A stretch of 64,000 nt of DNA from an uncultured Anaeroplasmataceae bacterium (lineage in GTDB: Bacteria > Bacillota_I > Bacilli_A > Acholeplasmatales > Anaeroplasmataceae). Under the pieces are notes generated by a model. The model was not told the DNA's origin, did no database searches, and saw only the letters and a list, made by a program, of their open reading frames with translations. The DNA lies in the NCBI GenBank assembly GCA_949840955.1, contig CATKXV010000001.1:310001-374000 (forward strand), written 5' to 3'. Position numbers and translations under genes: made by a program. Positions 33,823-42,764 of the stretch are shown here, in pieces. How positions within the stretch are numbered: position 1 is the stretch's first letter; every line of letters starts with the position of its first letter.

Positions 33823-34752
33823 TTAAATGAGCATTAATCCAAGAACGACAAAGGCAATTTGAAAAAGATAAAACAATAGATCGATTTGAATTTCCTTTAA
33901 GCCACAGGCTTCCAAATGATGATGAAAGGGTGCCATCTTGAAAAGACGCTTGCCTTTTGTTTTTTTAAAGTATACTACCTGCATTATAACAGACAGGGTT
34001 TCAAATATAAATAAGGAGGCCATCAAAATAAAGGCTAGGATAGAATCTAAATAAATGCTTGTTATCGCATAAAAGGCTCCCAAGCCTAAGGAGCCTACAT
34101 CTCCCATGAATAAAAAAGCCTTAGGTAAATTAAAGCACCAAAAGATAAAAAGGGTAATATGAAAGGCAAGCAGTAAATAAAAAATATCCTGCTTTCCCTC
34201 TTTTAAAGCGATTGCTGCAAGACCTATGCCAAAAATAATACTACATCCAGAGCAGAGTCCATCAACCCCATCCATCAAATTCCATGCATTGGAGCTTGAT
34301 ACCAATAGCCATAGAATAATCAGTCCAAAGAACCATTTCAGATTGATGGATCTTCCAAACAAGTCTATGGTTGTACTTTGGCTATCCTTTAAATAAAAGA
34401 AAAATACAATTCCCGCAATTAGAATCTCAACCACCAGCTTTAAGGAAGCAGGCAGACCATCGTTTTTCTTAAGGATAACAATGAGCAAATCATCTAGTAT
34501 CCCTAATATACCAAATCCTAAGGTCGCAAAGATAATCATGCGGACCTCCTTTGTATATGGGATAAAAAAAAGAGGCAGTACTAAGAAAATAATACCACCC
34601 ATTGTAATTGTTCCATTCTTCTTTTTGTGAGATTCTAGTCCCAAAGAGCGTTCTGTTTGAGAAAGCCTTCTAAAGCATTTCACATACAGGCTATAGCAAA
34701 AGCAGGATACTAAGGATAAAATTAAAAGCTTAATGCAACTGAATCCAATCAT
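33823..34752 (-). CDS. mraY: Phospho-MurNAc-pentapeptide transferase MraY
   Basis: 309 residues, ten predicted transmembrane helices. It transfers phospho-MurNAc-pentapeptide to undecaprenyl phosphate, making lipid I. Diagnostic motifs: GILDD (first Asp pair), NLMDGVDGL, FMGDVGSLGLG and MAPFHHHLE. The N-terminus is typical, with GGIIFL in the first helix pair. GGAGGT lies five bases before the ATG. It overlaps the murE end by 23 bases. Confidence 0.96.
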   Translation of the reverse strand: MIGFSCIKLLILSLVSCFCYSLYVKCFRRLSQTERSLGLESHKKKNGTITMGGIIFLVLPLFFIPYTKEVRMIIFATLGFGILGILDDLLIVILKKNDGLPASLKLVVEILIAGIVFFFYLKDSQSTTIDLFGRSINLKWFFGLIILWLLVSSSNAWNLMDGVDGLCSGCSIIFGIGLAAIALKEGKQDIFYLLLAFHITLFIFWCFNLPKAFLFMGDVGSLGLGAFYAITSIYLDSILAFILMASLFIFETLSVIMQVVYFKKTKGKRLFKMAPFHHHLEACGLKEIQIDLLFYLFQIAFVVLGLMLI

Positions 34753-36154
34753 GTATGACCTCCATATCAGAATATGGATATTTCACACCTCTTATATCCA
34801 TATAATTTTCACAGCCCTTACCTAAAACAAGTAAATAATCATTGGTAGATAAATTCTTTAAGGCCACTTCTATGGCTTTCCTTCGATCTGGTATGACCAA
34901 AACCTCTTTCGTAAGATTGGCTTGGATATCCTGCAAAATTGCATTGGGATCCTCAAATCTTGGGTTATCGGTGGTTAAAATGATTTGAGCCGAAATCTCA
35001 TTTAGCAGGCTTCCAATCATAAACCTTTTTTCCTTTTCTCTGTTTCCTCCACAGCCTAAGACGATATGAAGTTTTCCCTTACATAGCTTAAGCCCTTCCT
35101 CTATTACTCTTTTTGTAGCCTGATAGGTATGGGCATAGTCAATGATAATATGCTTATTTTGGAAGGAAATGTGATTCATTCGTCCAGAAACACTTTCAAA
35201 GTGGGATAAAAATTCCTTAAAGCTTTCTACTGGTATTTTAAATATGTCACATAAGGATAAAATCGCTAAAGCATTGTAAACATTAAACTCTCCAAGAAGC
35301 TTAGATTGAAACAGGATATCTCTAGCATAAAAGGAAATCCCTTGCTCTGTTATGGTATTTAAGGTTGCCAAAAAATCCCCCTTGTTTACGCATCCATAGG
35401 TTACAATTTTAGCATCACAATACTTTGAAATGGTCTTATAGGCCTTATCATCCATATTCAATACAGCGTATGCATTCCTCTTTAGTTTTATGAAAGGAAT
35501 CAATTTACAATATAAATACTTTTCCATTGTCTTATGGTAATCCAAATGATCCTGACTAAAATTTGTAAAAATCAAGGTATGGAAGGTTAAGCCATAAACA
35601 CGGTATTGATCCACAGCTATACTGGATATTTCCATGAAAACATAGGAAATATGCTTTCTTTTTGCCAAGGATAAATATTGATAAATGGTAAGAATATCTG
35701 GAGTTGTATTATAGATTCTAGCCTCATAGCCTGTAAAAAATACACCATTTGAGCCGATGAGCATACTTCTACGCTGGATGGAATTGAAAAAGGAATATCC
35801 TATGCTTGAGGTGGTTGTTTTCCCATTTGTTCCAATGACACCAATTAAGCAGATTTTTTTTGATACATCCTTATAGAAGATCTTCGCAAGAAGGGAAAGT
35901 ACTTTGCGAGTATCCTCAACCATAATATAATTAATTCCCTCCTGCTTTTCCTCATAGGAATCAACAATTATCGTTTTAGCTCCATTATGGATGGCATCCT
36001 GTATGAAAATTTTTGCGTTGACATGATTTCCATCAATCGCAACAAAAACAGAATTCTCTATGCACTGTCTGCTATCCTGACATAGCTTATAAACATCATG
36101 ATTGATTTTCCCTTTTGGAAGCCCAGCATTTTGAAGTAAAGTATTTACCTTCAT
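34730..36154 (-). CDS. murE: UDP-MurNAc-tripeptide synthetase MurE, meso-DAP type
   Basis: 474 residues. A Mur ligase with an N-terminal UDP-binding domain, central ATPase (GTNGKTTT at 108-115, the carbamoylated-Lys region further on) and C-terminal domain (GCGGNREKEKRFMI). The amino-acid specificity loop reads TTDNPRFEDP. DNPR is the meso-diaminopimelate form, and Lys ligases lack its Arg. The peptidoglycan is therefore probably of the DAP type. The ATG at 36154 was chosen because GGTGAT precedes it by four bases. Upstream ATGs lack a site. It forms one unit with mraY. Confidence 0.94.
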   Translation of the reverse strand: MKVNTLLQNAGLPKGKINHDVYKLCQDSRQCIENSVFVAIDGNHVNAKIFIQDAIHNGAKTIIVDSYEEKQEGINYIMVEDTRKVLSLLAKIFYKDVSKKICLIGVIGTNGKTTTSSIGYSFFNSIQRRSMLIGSNGVFFTGYEARIYNTTPDILTIYQYLSLAKRKHISYVFMEISSIAVDQYRVYGLTFHTLIFTNFSQDHLDYHKTMEKYLYCKLIPFIKLKRNAYAVLNMDDKAYKTISKYCDAKIVTYGCVNKGDFLATLNTITEQGISFYARDILFQSKLLGEFNVYNALAILSLCDIFKIPVESFKEFLSHFESVSGRMNHISFQNKHIIIDYAHTYQATKRVIEEGLKLCKGKLHIVLGCGGNREKEKRFMIGSLLNEISAQIILTTDNPRFEDPNAILQDIQANLTKEVLVIPDRRKAIEVALKNLSTNDYLLVLGKGCENYMDIRGVKYPYSDMEVIHDWIQLH

Positions 36155-36228
36155 CGATATCACCATTATCATTTTATGTAATATTTTAAAAAATAATCAT
36201 ACTTTTTCATCTTTTTTAGGAGCATCTT

Positions 36229-37269
36229 CTATAGATTCTGTTTGATTTTGTAGATTTCCTTTAGGAGCTCCTCCTTACGATTTTCAACCTCCTTTCTTAG
36301 AACCCTCTGATATAGCTCCTTTAGAATAGAATCTATATCCTTTGGAGAAATATCATATTCGGCAAAATCTGCCTCCGTTAGATCTAATATTTGTTTCTTC
36401 CGTTTCCTTTGGATATAGCTTTCCTGTATTCTATCTATTTCTTTGAGTAAGAGAAAGTCTTTATGATATAAGGCAAGTGCACGTTTATAAGGAAACCAAA
36501 GCTCTAAATCCTGCTGTTTTAGGATAGATTCATCACAAGGAAGCTGAAGGAGCACTAAGGCTTGAAGAAGTGTATCCCTTTGGTCCTTTTGAATTTCAAG
36601 GATAGAAAGCCATTTTTCCTTATCCTGCTGGAAAGATAAAAAGGCTAAAATTCTTAACGGAAGGCTTTGTTTTAAAAAATCAAGCATTCTTAAAGTATCA
36701 CCACATAAAAAATACTGAGAAAAAAAGGCAGTATGCTTTAAAAAAATTTGACCTGGCTGATCGAGAGCTAGGAGGATTTTTAAATATTTTGCTAAAATAT
36801 TTGGATGAAGCGTGGGCTTTAAAAATTGCTCCTTCTTCACTTGAAAATATAGGCTAAAGCCCAAGCCATAATGATAGCATAAGGCTTTTAAATAGATTTC
36901 CTCTGTTACTGGAGCCAGTAATCGAATTCTTCGCTTTTCTACATCCTCTAGGGCGGTCTTTCCTCCAAGGATTCCATGCCTTGGATGATAGGATAAAGCT
37001 TCTATGGTAAAGGAGCACTGCTTCTGATAGGAATCAAAATCTGTTTTAAAGTGAATGGTTACTGGCTTTTGAAACAGTTTGATTCTGATTCTGTTTTGAT
37101 CTTGAATTCCATCAAAGATAAAAAATAGAGGAGCTGATGTAATGATATCATACTCCTCTATTGGTTTTTCTATTATATTGAGTAAAACAGAACGTCCAAC
37201 CAGAAAGGCTTCATAGCCCTTCTCCTCTATTTTTTTTATAATTTCTAAAACATATCCTTCAAAATTCAT
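36229..37269 (-). CDS. Degenerate class II CCA-adding-enzyme/poly(A)-polymerase homologue
   Basis: 346 residues. The overall layout recalls a tRNA nucleotidyltransferase: an N-terminal segment GYEAFLVGRSVLLN... (about 18-31), FTIEALSYHPRHGILGGKTALEDVEKRRIRLL (the FTINALAYxxxxGLxDPFGGxxDL block) and a helical C-terminal part. But the hallmark GGxVRD is replaced by GRSVLL (residues 25-30) and the DxD metal pair by EYD (39-41). No other catalytic aspartates are evident nearby, so the protein is probably inactive as a nucleotidyltransferase or acts on something else. It follows map without a gap, at the end of the T-box valS operon. An RNA-binding role is inference. Confidence 0.7.
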   Translation of the reverse strand: MNFEGYVLEIIKKIEEKGYEAFLVGRSVLLNIIEKPIEEYDIITSAPLFFIFDGIQDQNRIRIKLFQKPVTIHFKTDFDSYQKQCSFTIEALSYHPRHGILGGKTALEDVEKRRIRLLAPVTEEIYLKALCYHYGLGFSLYFQVKKEQFLKPTLHPNILAKYLKILLALDQPGQIFLKHTAFFSQYFLCGDTLRMLDFLKQSLPLRILAFLSFQQDKEKWLSILEIQKDQRDTLLQALVLLQLPCDESILKQQDLELWFPYKRALALYHKDFLLLKEIDRIQESYIQRKRKKQILDLTEADFAEYDISPKDIDSILKELYQRVLRKEVENRKEELLKEIYKIKQNL

Positions 37270-38076
37270 TTAGTGTGCTAGTATGGATATACCCTCTTCT
37301 GTTATCGCAATGGTATATTCAAATTGACTAGACCAGCCTCCATCATCTGTATATATTGTCCAGTTGTTGGATGCATCTAGGAAAACCTTTCTTGTTCCCT
37401 CATTGATCATAGGTTCTATAGTAAATACCATTCCAGGGAATAATACCATACCTGTATTTTTCTTGCCATAATGGTAGATGAACGGTTCCTCATGAAAATC
37501 TAATCCTACACCATGACCACCGATTTCATGAACTACACTGAATCCATTTCTTTTCGCATGCTGTTCTATGATATAGCCTATATCTCTTACTCTAGAGAAG
37601 GGCTTTAGATTTTTCACTGCCAAATCTAAGCACTCCTTTGAAACCTCTACAAGTCGTTTTACAATGGGGTCTACCTTTCCTATCATAAAGGTTCTTGATG
37701 CATCAGCATAGTAGCCCTTATATATAGTTGTGCAATCCACATTAATAATATCCCCATTTTTTAAAATTGTATACGGATCTGGTATTCCATGACACACAGC
37801 ATCATTTAGGCTTGTACAAACACTTTTGGGAAAGCCTTCATAATGAAGTGGAGCACAAATTCCGCCAAGCTCCTGAGTTTTTTTGGCAACCATTTGATCA
37901 ATTTGCTCTGTACTCATACCTGCATGAATATGGGCCTCAACGTAGTCTAATACCTTTGTATTGATGATTCCTGCTTCCCGAATTCCTTCAATTTGCTCCT
38001 TCGTTTTAATCATCTCTTTGGTTGGGCAGGGTACACCCAAAGCCTCATATTTTTCCTTTAATTCCTCATAGCTCAT
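37270..38076 (-). CDS. map: Methionine aminopeptidase
   Basis: 268 residues. It removes N-terminal Met from nascent proteins. The five metal ligands can be placed: Asp in NVDCT, Asp in YYADASRTF, His in IGGHGVGLDFHE, Glu in TIEPM and Glu in SQFEYT. An N-terminal extension of about 25-30 residues (KYEALGVPCPTKEMIKTKEQIEGI) precedes the catalytic domain. AGGAGAA lies about seven bases before the ATG. It overlaps folC by 11 bases. Confidence 0.96.
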   Translation of the reverse strand: MSYEELKEKYEALGVPCPTKEMIKTKEQIEGIREAGIINTKVLDYVEAHIHAGMSTEQIDQMVAKKTQELGGICAPLHYEGFPKSVCTSLNDAVCHGIPDPYTILKNGDIINVDCTTIYKGYYADASRTFMIGKVDPIVKRLVEVSKECLDLAVKNLKPFSRVRDIGYIIEQHAKRNGFSVVHEIGGHGVGLDFHEEPFIYHYGKKNTGMVLFPGMVFTIEPMINEGTRKVFLDASNNWTIYTDDGGWSSQFEYTIAITEEGISILAH

Positions 38077-39319
38077 TGGATTCTTCTCCTAACAAAAGTC
38101 TTCTTGCCTCACTCATAAAATGTAAAGAGCCTGTAATAACTAAAATTTCATTGGAATGTAATTCCTGAACTGCTGTTTTTATAGCAAGAGCATAGTCCTC
38201 ATAAAACACAAAGGGCTTTGTGGTATAAAAATCCTTAAGCTCACTAGCTCTTGCATCTAAAATGGTGGTGAAATAATAAAAGCTACTTACTCTATCTAAG
38301 GATAAAAGCATTTCATGAATGGCCTTATCTCGTAACGCAGTAAATACAAATTTTATCCTTTTTTCCTTATATTTCATCTGAAGGCTCTTCACTAATGCCT
38401 CAATTCCAGGCAAATTATGCGCTCCATCTAATATAACATTGGAGCGAACATATTCAAAGCGGGCAGGCCAAAGGGTCAAAGCTAGAGCTTGATCGATGCT
38501 TTGCTTTGGATAGCTTGGAAGAAGATATAATATGGCTTCTATGGCTAAGCTGGCATTATAGGCCTGGTAATAGCCCTCAAGATGTGCTTTATACCTTTCA
38601 TTTTTATAGGTAAAGCCCGTTCCATTGGGTAGCATTTGAATGTCACTTACATCCTCATAGATAAGCTTCATAGGAACCTGATGTTCTTGAGCATAGGAAA
38701 TAAAATAGGACTTCAATTTAGGATCTACCGTTGTAAAGCAGGGAATCCCTGGACGAGTTATCCCTAGCTTTTGAAATGCAATTTCCTCTACGGTTGAGCC
38801 TAAAGTAGCCATATGATCTAATCCAATATTGGTAATAAGAGCTACATCCTTATCTAGCCCATTGGTGGCATCCAAAAGCCCTCCTATTCCACATTCTAAT
38901 ATGAGGATATCAATCGGATTTTTTTCAAAATGGAGTAAGGCCATAAGGAGAGTCAATTCAAAAAAGGGAATGGTATCCTGATACACTTTTTGATATTGGC
39001 TCTGCAAGTCCTTCACTACCAAAAGGTATTCTAGGATTTCTTCATCCTGAATATAGGTACCATTGATTTGAATTCGCTCATTAAAGCAAATAACATAGGG
39101 AGAAACAAATAGACCTACCTTTTTTCCTGCTAGCATCAGCATTTGATTTAAATAGCTGGCTGTAGATCCCTTACCATTGGTACCAGCAATATGGATAATT
39201 TGGTAGGGTGTATGAAGATGCAGTAGCTGGATACAGGTCTTAATTCTATCCAAATTTTCTCTTTTTTTTGCTTTTTTTTGCTGATAAAGCCAATCCAAGG
39301 CCTCTTGTATTCTATTCAT
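38066..39319 (-). CDS. folC: Folylpolyglutamate synthase / dihydrofolate synthase
   Basis: 417 residues. It adds glutamates to folates (or to dihydropteroate). Mur-ligase-like fold with P-loop HIAGTNGKGSTASYL (about 40-54), DILILECGIGGLLDATN, LDHMATLGSTVEEIA and ILDGAHNLPGIEAL. It starts at TAATG on the valS stop. A folC directly after valS is the common Gram-positive order. Confidence 0.95.
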   Translation of the reverse strand: MNRIQEALDWLYQQKKAKKRENLDRIKTCIQLLHLHTPYQIIHIAGTNGKGSTASYLNQMLMLAGKKVGLFVSPYVICFNERIQINGTYIQDEEILEYLLVVKDLQSQYQKVYQDTIPFFELTLLMALLHFEKNPIDILILECGIGGLLDATNGLDKDVALITNIGLDHMATLGSTVEEIAFQKLGITRPGIPCFTTVDPKLKSYFISYAQEHQVPMKLIYEDVSDIQMLPNGTGFTYKNERYKAHLEGYYQAYNASLAIEAILYLLPSYPKQSIDQALALTLWPARFEYVRSNVILDGAHNLPGIEALVKSLQMKYKEKRIKFVFTALRDKAIHEMLLSLDRVSSFYYFTTILDARASELKDFYTTKPFVFYEDYALAIKTAVQELHSNEILVITGSLHFMSEARRLLLGEESNEL

Positions 39320-41916
39320 TATATTTCACTGATGGCTTGTAAAACAGAGGCATATTGAGCTTCATAATCTGCAAGCTTCTCCTGCTCTACTTTGATTTTT
39401 TGTTCTGGAGCTTTACTTAAAAAATTAGGATTGGAAAGCATTGCTCTAGAGCGCTTCAGCTCTCCTTCTAGCCGTGCTTTAGCCTGGTATAGCTTTTCTC
39501 TTGCTGCTTCCTTATCTACCAAATCACTAGAAGGAATATATAAGGTTGCACAGGATAAAACAAGGACTACCTTATCCTCTACGCTTTGCTCCTCTGTGGT
39601 AAGGATAAGCTCCTTAGGGTTGGTAAAGCGTAAAAGATATTTTCTTGTGGCCTCTAGTTTTTCTAGGGTAGCCTCATCCTTGCAGCAAATCCATAGACTG
39701 ATTGGAACAGATGGTGCCTTACCAGCCTTTGCACGCTCATTTCGTATGGAGGTTATGATTTCAATCAAATCATCAATGGCCTCAAGCTCTTCCTTAAATT
39801 CATATTCCTTTTCTACGGTAGGCCAGCTTGAAACCATAATAGAGGCTTCATCATGGGGTAAGGCCTGATAAAGCTCCTCTGTAATAAATGGACAGATTGG
39901 ATGAAGTAGCTTTAAAATAGCCTTTAGCACATAAACCAATACATTCTTCGTCATTTGCTGATTTTGTTGATTTTGATCGGCTAAATCTACTTTAGAAATT
40001 TCAACATACCATGAAGCAAAATCATCCCATACAAAGCCGTAAAGCTCCTTAGCTGCTTCTCCTAGCTCATATTTATCGAAATTATAGTCTACCATATGAA
40101 TGGTACGATTCAAACGAGCAAGAATGGATTTGGATGCAATATTTAAGGAGGAAATATCGATAGGGGTTGGCTTATAATCCTCACCTAAATTCATTAGAAC
40201 ATATCGTGTAATGTTCCAGATTTTATTTAAATAATTCCATGCGGCCTCTATTTTTGTTTCATCAAATCGTAAATCTAGGCCTAAGGCACCTCCTGTGGTT
40301 AAAAAGTAACGCAAGGCATCACATCCATATTGAGCAATTACATCAAAGGGATCAACACCATTTCCTAAGGACTTTGACATTTTTCTTCCATCCTTTGCTC
40401 GGATTAATCCATGAATGACAATATCCTTAAATGGCGCCTGATGGGTAAATTCAATCCCCTCAAATAGCATTCTAGATACCCAAAAGAAAATAATATCATA
40501 TCCTGTAACAAGACAGCTTGTAGGGTAATATCTTTTAAAATCCTCCGTTTCCTCTGGCCATCCTAGGGTAGAAAAAGGCCATAGGGCTGAGGAAAACCAT
40601 GTATCTAATACATCCTCATCCTGATGCCAATCTGCACCAGGAGATTCTACCTGTACCTTAACCTCATCATCCTTATACCATGCAGGAATTCTATGTCCCC
40701 ACCAAAGCTGTCTAGAGATACACCAATCCTGAATATTGGTTAGCCAATGATGGAGGGTTTGCGTAAATCTTTCAGGAACAAAGCGATATTCCTTATTTTC
40801 AAGCACCTGCTTCGCAAGAATATCCATTTTCACAAACCACTGCTTTGATAGCCTTGGTTCAACGATAACTCCTGTTCTTTCACTATGACCTACAGAATGG
40901 ATTATCGTTTCCTTTTTGATAAACAATCCTTCCTTTGTCAAATCCTTGAGTAAGGCCTCTCTACAATCAAAGCGATCCAAGCCCTCATATTTTCCTGCCA
41001 TTGCATTCATTGTTCCATCATCATTCATACATAGGGGCATCGCTAGGCTATGACGAATACCAACCTCATAATCATTAGGATCATGTGCTGGAGTTACCTT
41101 AACACAGCCTGTTCCAAATTCCATATCTACATAGCGATCTGCAATTACTGGAATTTGAATTTCTGTTCCAGGAATATAAACTGCTTTCCCAATGATAGAC
41201 TTATATCGCTCATCCTCAGGATGAACCATAACTGCCTGGTCTGCAAACATGGTTTCGGGTCTTGTTGTTGCAATCTCAACTGCTCCTGTACCATCTACAA
41301 AGGGATATTTGAAATAATAAAATGCTCCCTCAACATCCTTATGCTCAACTTCTATATTGGATAAAGCGGTACGAGCCTCAGGATCCCAATTGATGATTCG
41401 TTTTCCCTGATAAATGTATCCCTTCTTATAAAGCGTAACAAAGACATGATTGACAGCCTTATTTAATTGCTCATCTAAGGTAAAGCGTTCCTTTGTATAA
41501 TCTAGACTCAAGCCTAAGGCAGCCCATTGCTTACGGATGGTTTCGGCATACTCCTTTTTCCACTGCCAAGCAATCTTTAAAAACTCCTCTCGACCAATAT
41601 CATATCGAGATATCCCCTGCTGCTTTAATTTTTCATCTACCTTAGCCTGAGTTGCTATTCCAGCATGATCCATTCCTGGTAGCCAAAGCGTATCAAAGCC
41701 CTGCATTCTTTTTCTTCGAACAATGACATCCTGAATGGAAGTATCACAGGCATGTCCTAAATGAAGCTTTCCTGTTACATTAGGTGGTGGAATTACAATG
41801 GTAAAGGGCTCCTTGGATTTATCTCCTGAGGTAAAAAAGCCCCCCTTTAGCCAAAAGTCATATTTTCCCTCTTCTACTTTTTTAAAATTATATTTTGTTT
41901 CTAGTTCCTTACTCAT
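39319..41916 (-). CDS. valS: Valyl-tRNA synthetase
   Basis: 865 residues, class I. HIGH motif in PNVTGKLHLGHA (about 46-57), KMSKS in GRKMSKSLGNGVDP (about 520), the editing domain in TTRPETMFADQAV, and a coiled-coil C-terminal arm (KARLEGELKRSRAML). It charges tRNA-Val. It overlaps the GNAT gene by eight bases and lies under a T-box whose specifier reads GUA (Val). Confidence 0.98.
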   Translation of the reverse strand: MSKELETKYNFKKVEEGKYDFWLKGGFFTSGDKSKEPFTIVIPPPNVTGKLHLGHACDTSIQDVIVRRKRMQGFDTLWLPGMDHAGIATQAKVDEKLKQQGISRYDIGREEFLKIAWQWKKEYAETIRKQWAALGLSLDYTKERFTLDEQLNKAVNHVFVTLYKKGYIYQGKRIINWDPEARTALSNIEVEHKDVEGAFYYFKYPFVDGTGAVEIATTRPETMFADQAVMVHPEDERYKSIIGKAVYIPGTEIQIPVIADRYVDMEFGTGCVKVTPAHDPNDYEVGIRHSLAMPLCMNDDGTMNAMAGKYEGLDRFDCREALLKDLTKEGLFIKKETIIHSVGHSERTGVIVEPRLSKQWFVKMDILAKQVLENKEYRFVPERFTQTLHHWLTNIQDWCISRQLWWGHRIPAWYKDDEVKVQVESPGADWHQDEDVLDTWFSSALWPFSTLGWPEETEDFKRYYPTSCLVTGYDIIFFWVSRMLFEGIEFTHQAPFKDIVIHGLIRAKDGRKMSKSLGNGVDPFDVIAQYGCDALRYFLTTGGALGLDLRFDETKIEAAWNYLNKIWNITRYVLMNLGEDYKPTPIDISSLNIASKSILARLNRTIHMVDYNFDKYELGEAAKELYGFVWDDFASWYVEISKVDLADQNQQNQQMTKNVLVYVLKAILKLLHPICPFITEELYQALPHDEASIMVSSWPTVEKEYEFKEELEAIDDLIEIITSIRNERAKAGKAPSVPISLWICCKDEATLEKLEATRKYLLRFTNPKELILTTEEQSVEDKVVLVLSCATLYIPSSDLVDKEAAREKLYQAKARLEGELKRSRAMLSNPNFLSKAPEQKIKVEQEKLADYEAQYASVLQAISEI

Positions 41917-42451
41917 ATTTTTTCATCCTTTCATATTCTTCCTTTGTCATAGAATAAAAACAAGCATCCACAATACTTCCATCATAAAGCTTTTTATAGG
42001 AGCATAGAGTCCCATCGTAATTGAAGCCACATTTTTCTGCAACTCGCTTACAGCGATAATTATCCCTATGATGTCCCACCTCAAGCACCAAGCAATCTGT
42101 ATGCTCAAAGGCGTACTGAATCATAAGCCGTACAGCCTCTGTCATTATCCCTTGATTCCAGTATGCACTACTTAAGGAAAAGCCTAGGGACATCGCCCGA
42201 TTATATTTTCGAAGTGCCGTATGATACAAGGATATACTTCCAATAAGCATATCTGTTTCCTTTATTGCAATCGCATAGGTTTCCTTGCTCATAATTTGTC
42301 CATGTAAGACTCGACTTGCAATGTCCTTCGATGGAAAAGGCTTCCAGCCAGCAAAAGGACCAACACTTGGATCCTTTCCATATTCATAATAGTCATCTAA
42401 ATCACTAAATCTTAAATCACGAATACAAATTTTGTTTCCAATTAGCTTCAC
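41909..42451 (-). CDS. GNAT acetyltransferase (RimJ/RimL type) in the Val T-box operon
   Basis: 180 residues. N-terminal strand and loop RFSDLDDYYEY, GSISLYHTALRKYNRAMSLGFSLSSAYWNQGIMTEAV (acceptor region plus the QGIMTEA acetyl-CoA loop), and VGHHRDNYRCKRVAEKCGFNYDG, the usual RimJ/RimL end. These transferases acetylate N-termini of ribosomal proteins or small amines. The GTG at 42451 follows GGAGGTG by nine bases. The ORF could be extended through the T-box but that sequence is untranslated leader. First cistron behind the Val T-box, so its expression follows valine-tRNA supply. Confidence 0.85.
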   Translation of the reverse strand: MKLIGNKICIRDLRFSDLDDYYEYGKDPSVGPFAGWKPFPSKDIASRVLHGQIMSKETYAIAIKETDMLIGSISLYHTALRKYNRAMSLGFSLSSAYWNQGIMTEAVRLMIQYAFEHTDCLVLEVGHHRDNYRCKRVAEKCGFNYDGTLCSYKKLYDGSIVDACFYSMTKEEYERMKKYE

Positions 42452-42469
42452 CTTTAGCAACACCTCCAA

Positions 42470-42700
42470 ATAAAAAAAATCCTTAGATTTCTCTAAGGAC
42501 GAAATGACTCGTGGTACCACCCTAGTTCTATATTTCTATAGCACTCATTATTGGTTAACGCCCAACCTACGAAATAAACTACTTAAGCTTTCATCTATTT
42601 GGCTTCCTAGCTACCTTCAGTATCCTTGTCATAAAATCCTTTCACCCTTTGGATTTCTCTCTAAATGAAATCAATACCTACTCCTCTAGTTCATCGCCTA
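42470..42700 (-). promoter_or_regulatory. T-box riboswitch, Val specifier, controlling GNAT-valS-folC
   Basis: Read on the minus strand from about 42700: stem I elements GATGAACTAGAGGAGTAG and AGAGAGAAATCC...GGGTGAAAGG, then GAAGGTAGC with the probable specifier GTA at 42614-42612 (Val, followed by G), and the T-box AGGGTGGTACCACG (about 42511-42524). Stem AGTCATTTCGTCC follows, then the terminator CCTTAGA/TCTAAGG (42481-42495) with eight T. Uncharged tRNA-Val should favour the antiterminator and read-through into the valS operon. Confidence 0.92.
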
Positions 42701-42707
42701 TGCTAAA

Positions 42708-42736
42708 ATTTTACAGCAGGTGAGTCCTTTTGTCAA
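42708..42736 (-). promoter_or_regulatory. Promoter of the Val T-box leader
   Basis: Minus-strand TTGACA (42736-42731), 17 bases, TAAAAT (42713-42708), right before the stem I sequence. It lies just downstream of recO, so the valS unit is transcribed separately. Confidence 0.8.
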
Positions 42737-42764
42737 GCATAAAAATCGCCTCAGAAGCCTACTT

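Noticed and set aside
36170-36228. A tiny reading frame (about 18 residues) between the CCA-like gene and murE
   Set aside because: No ribosome binding site, no conservation argument, and it only fills an intergenic A-rich stretch.
42470-42520. An N-terminal extension of the GNAT protein up to the T-box
   Set aside because: The extension is encoded by the terminator and T-box element, which should be non-coding leader. A GTG with GGAGGTG fits better.
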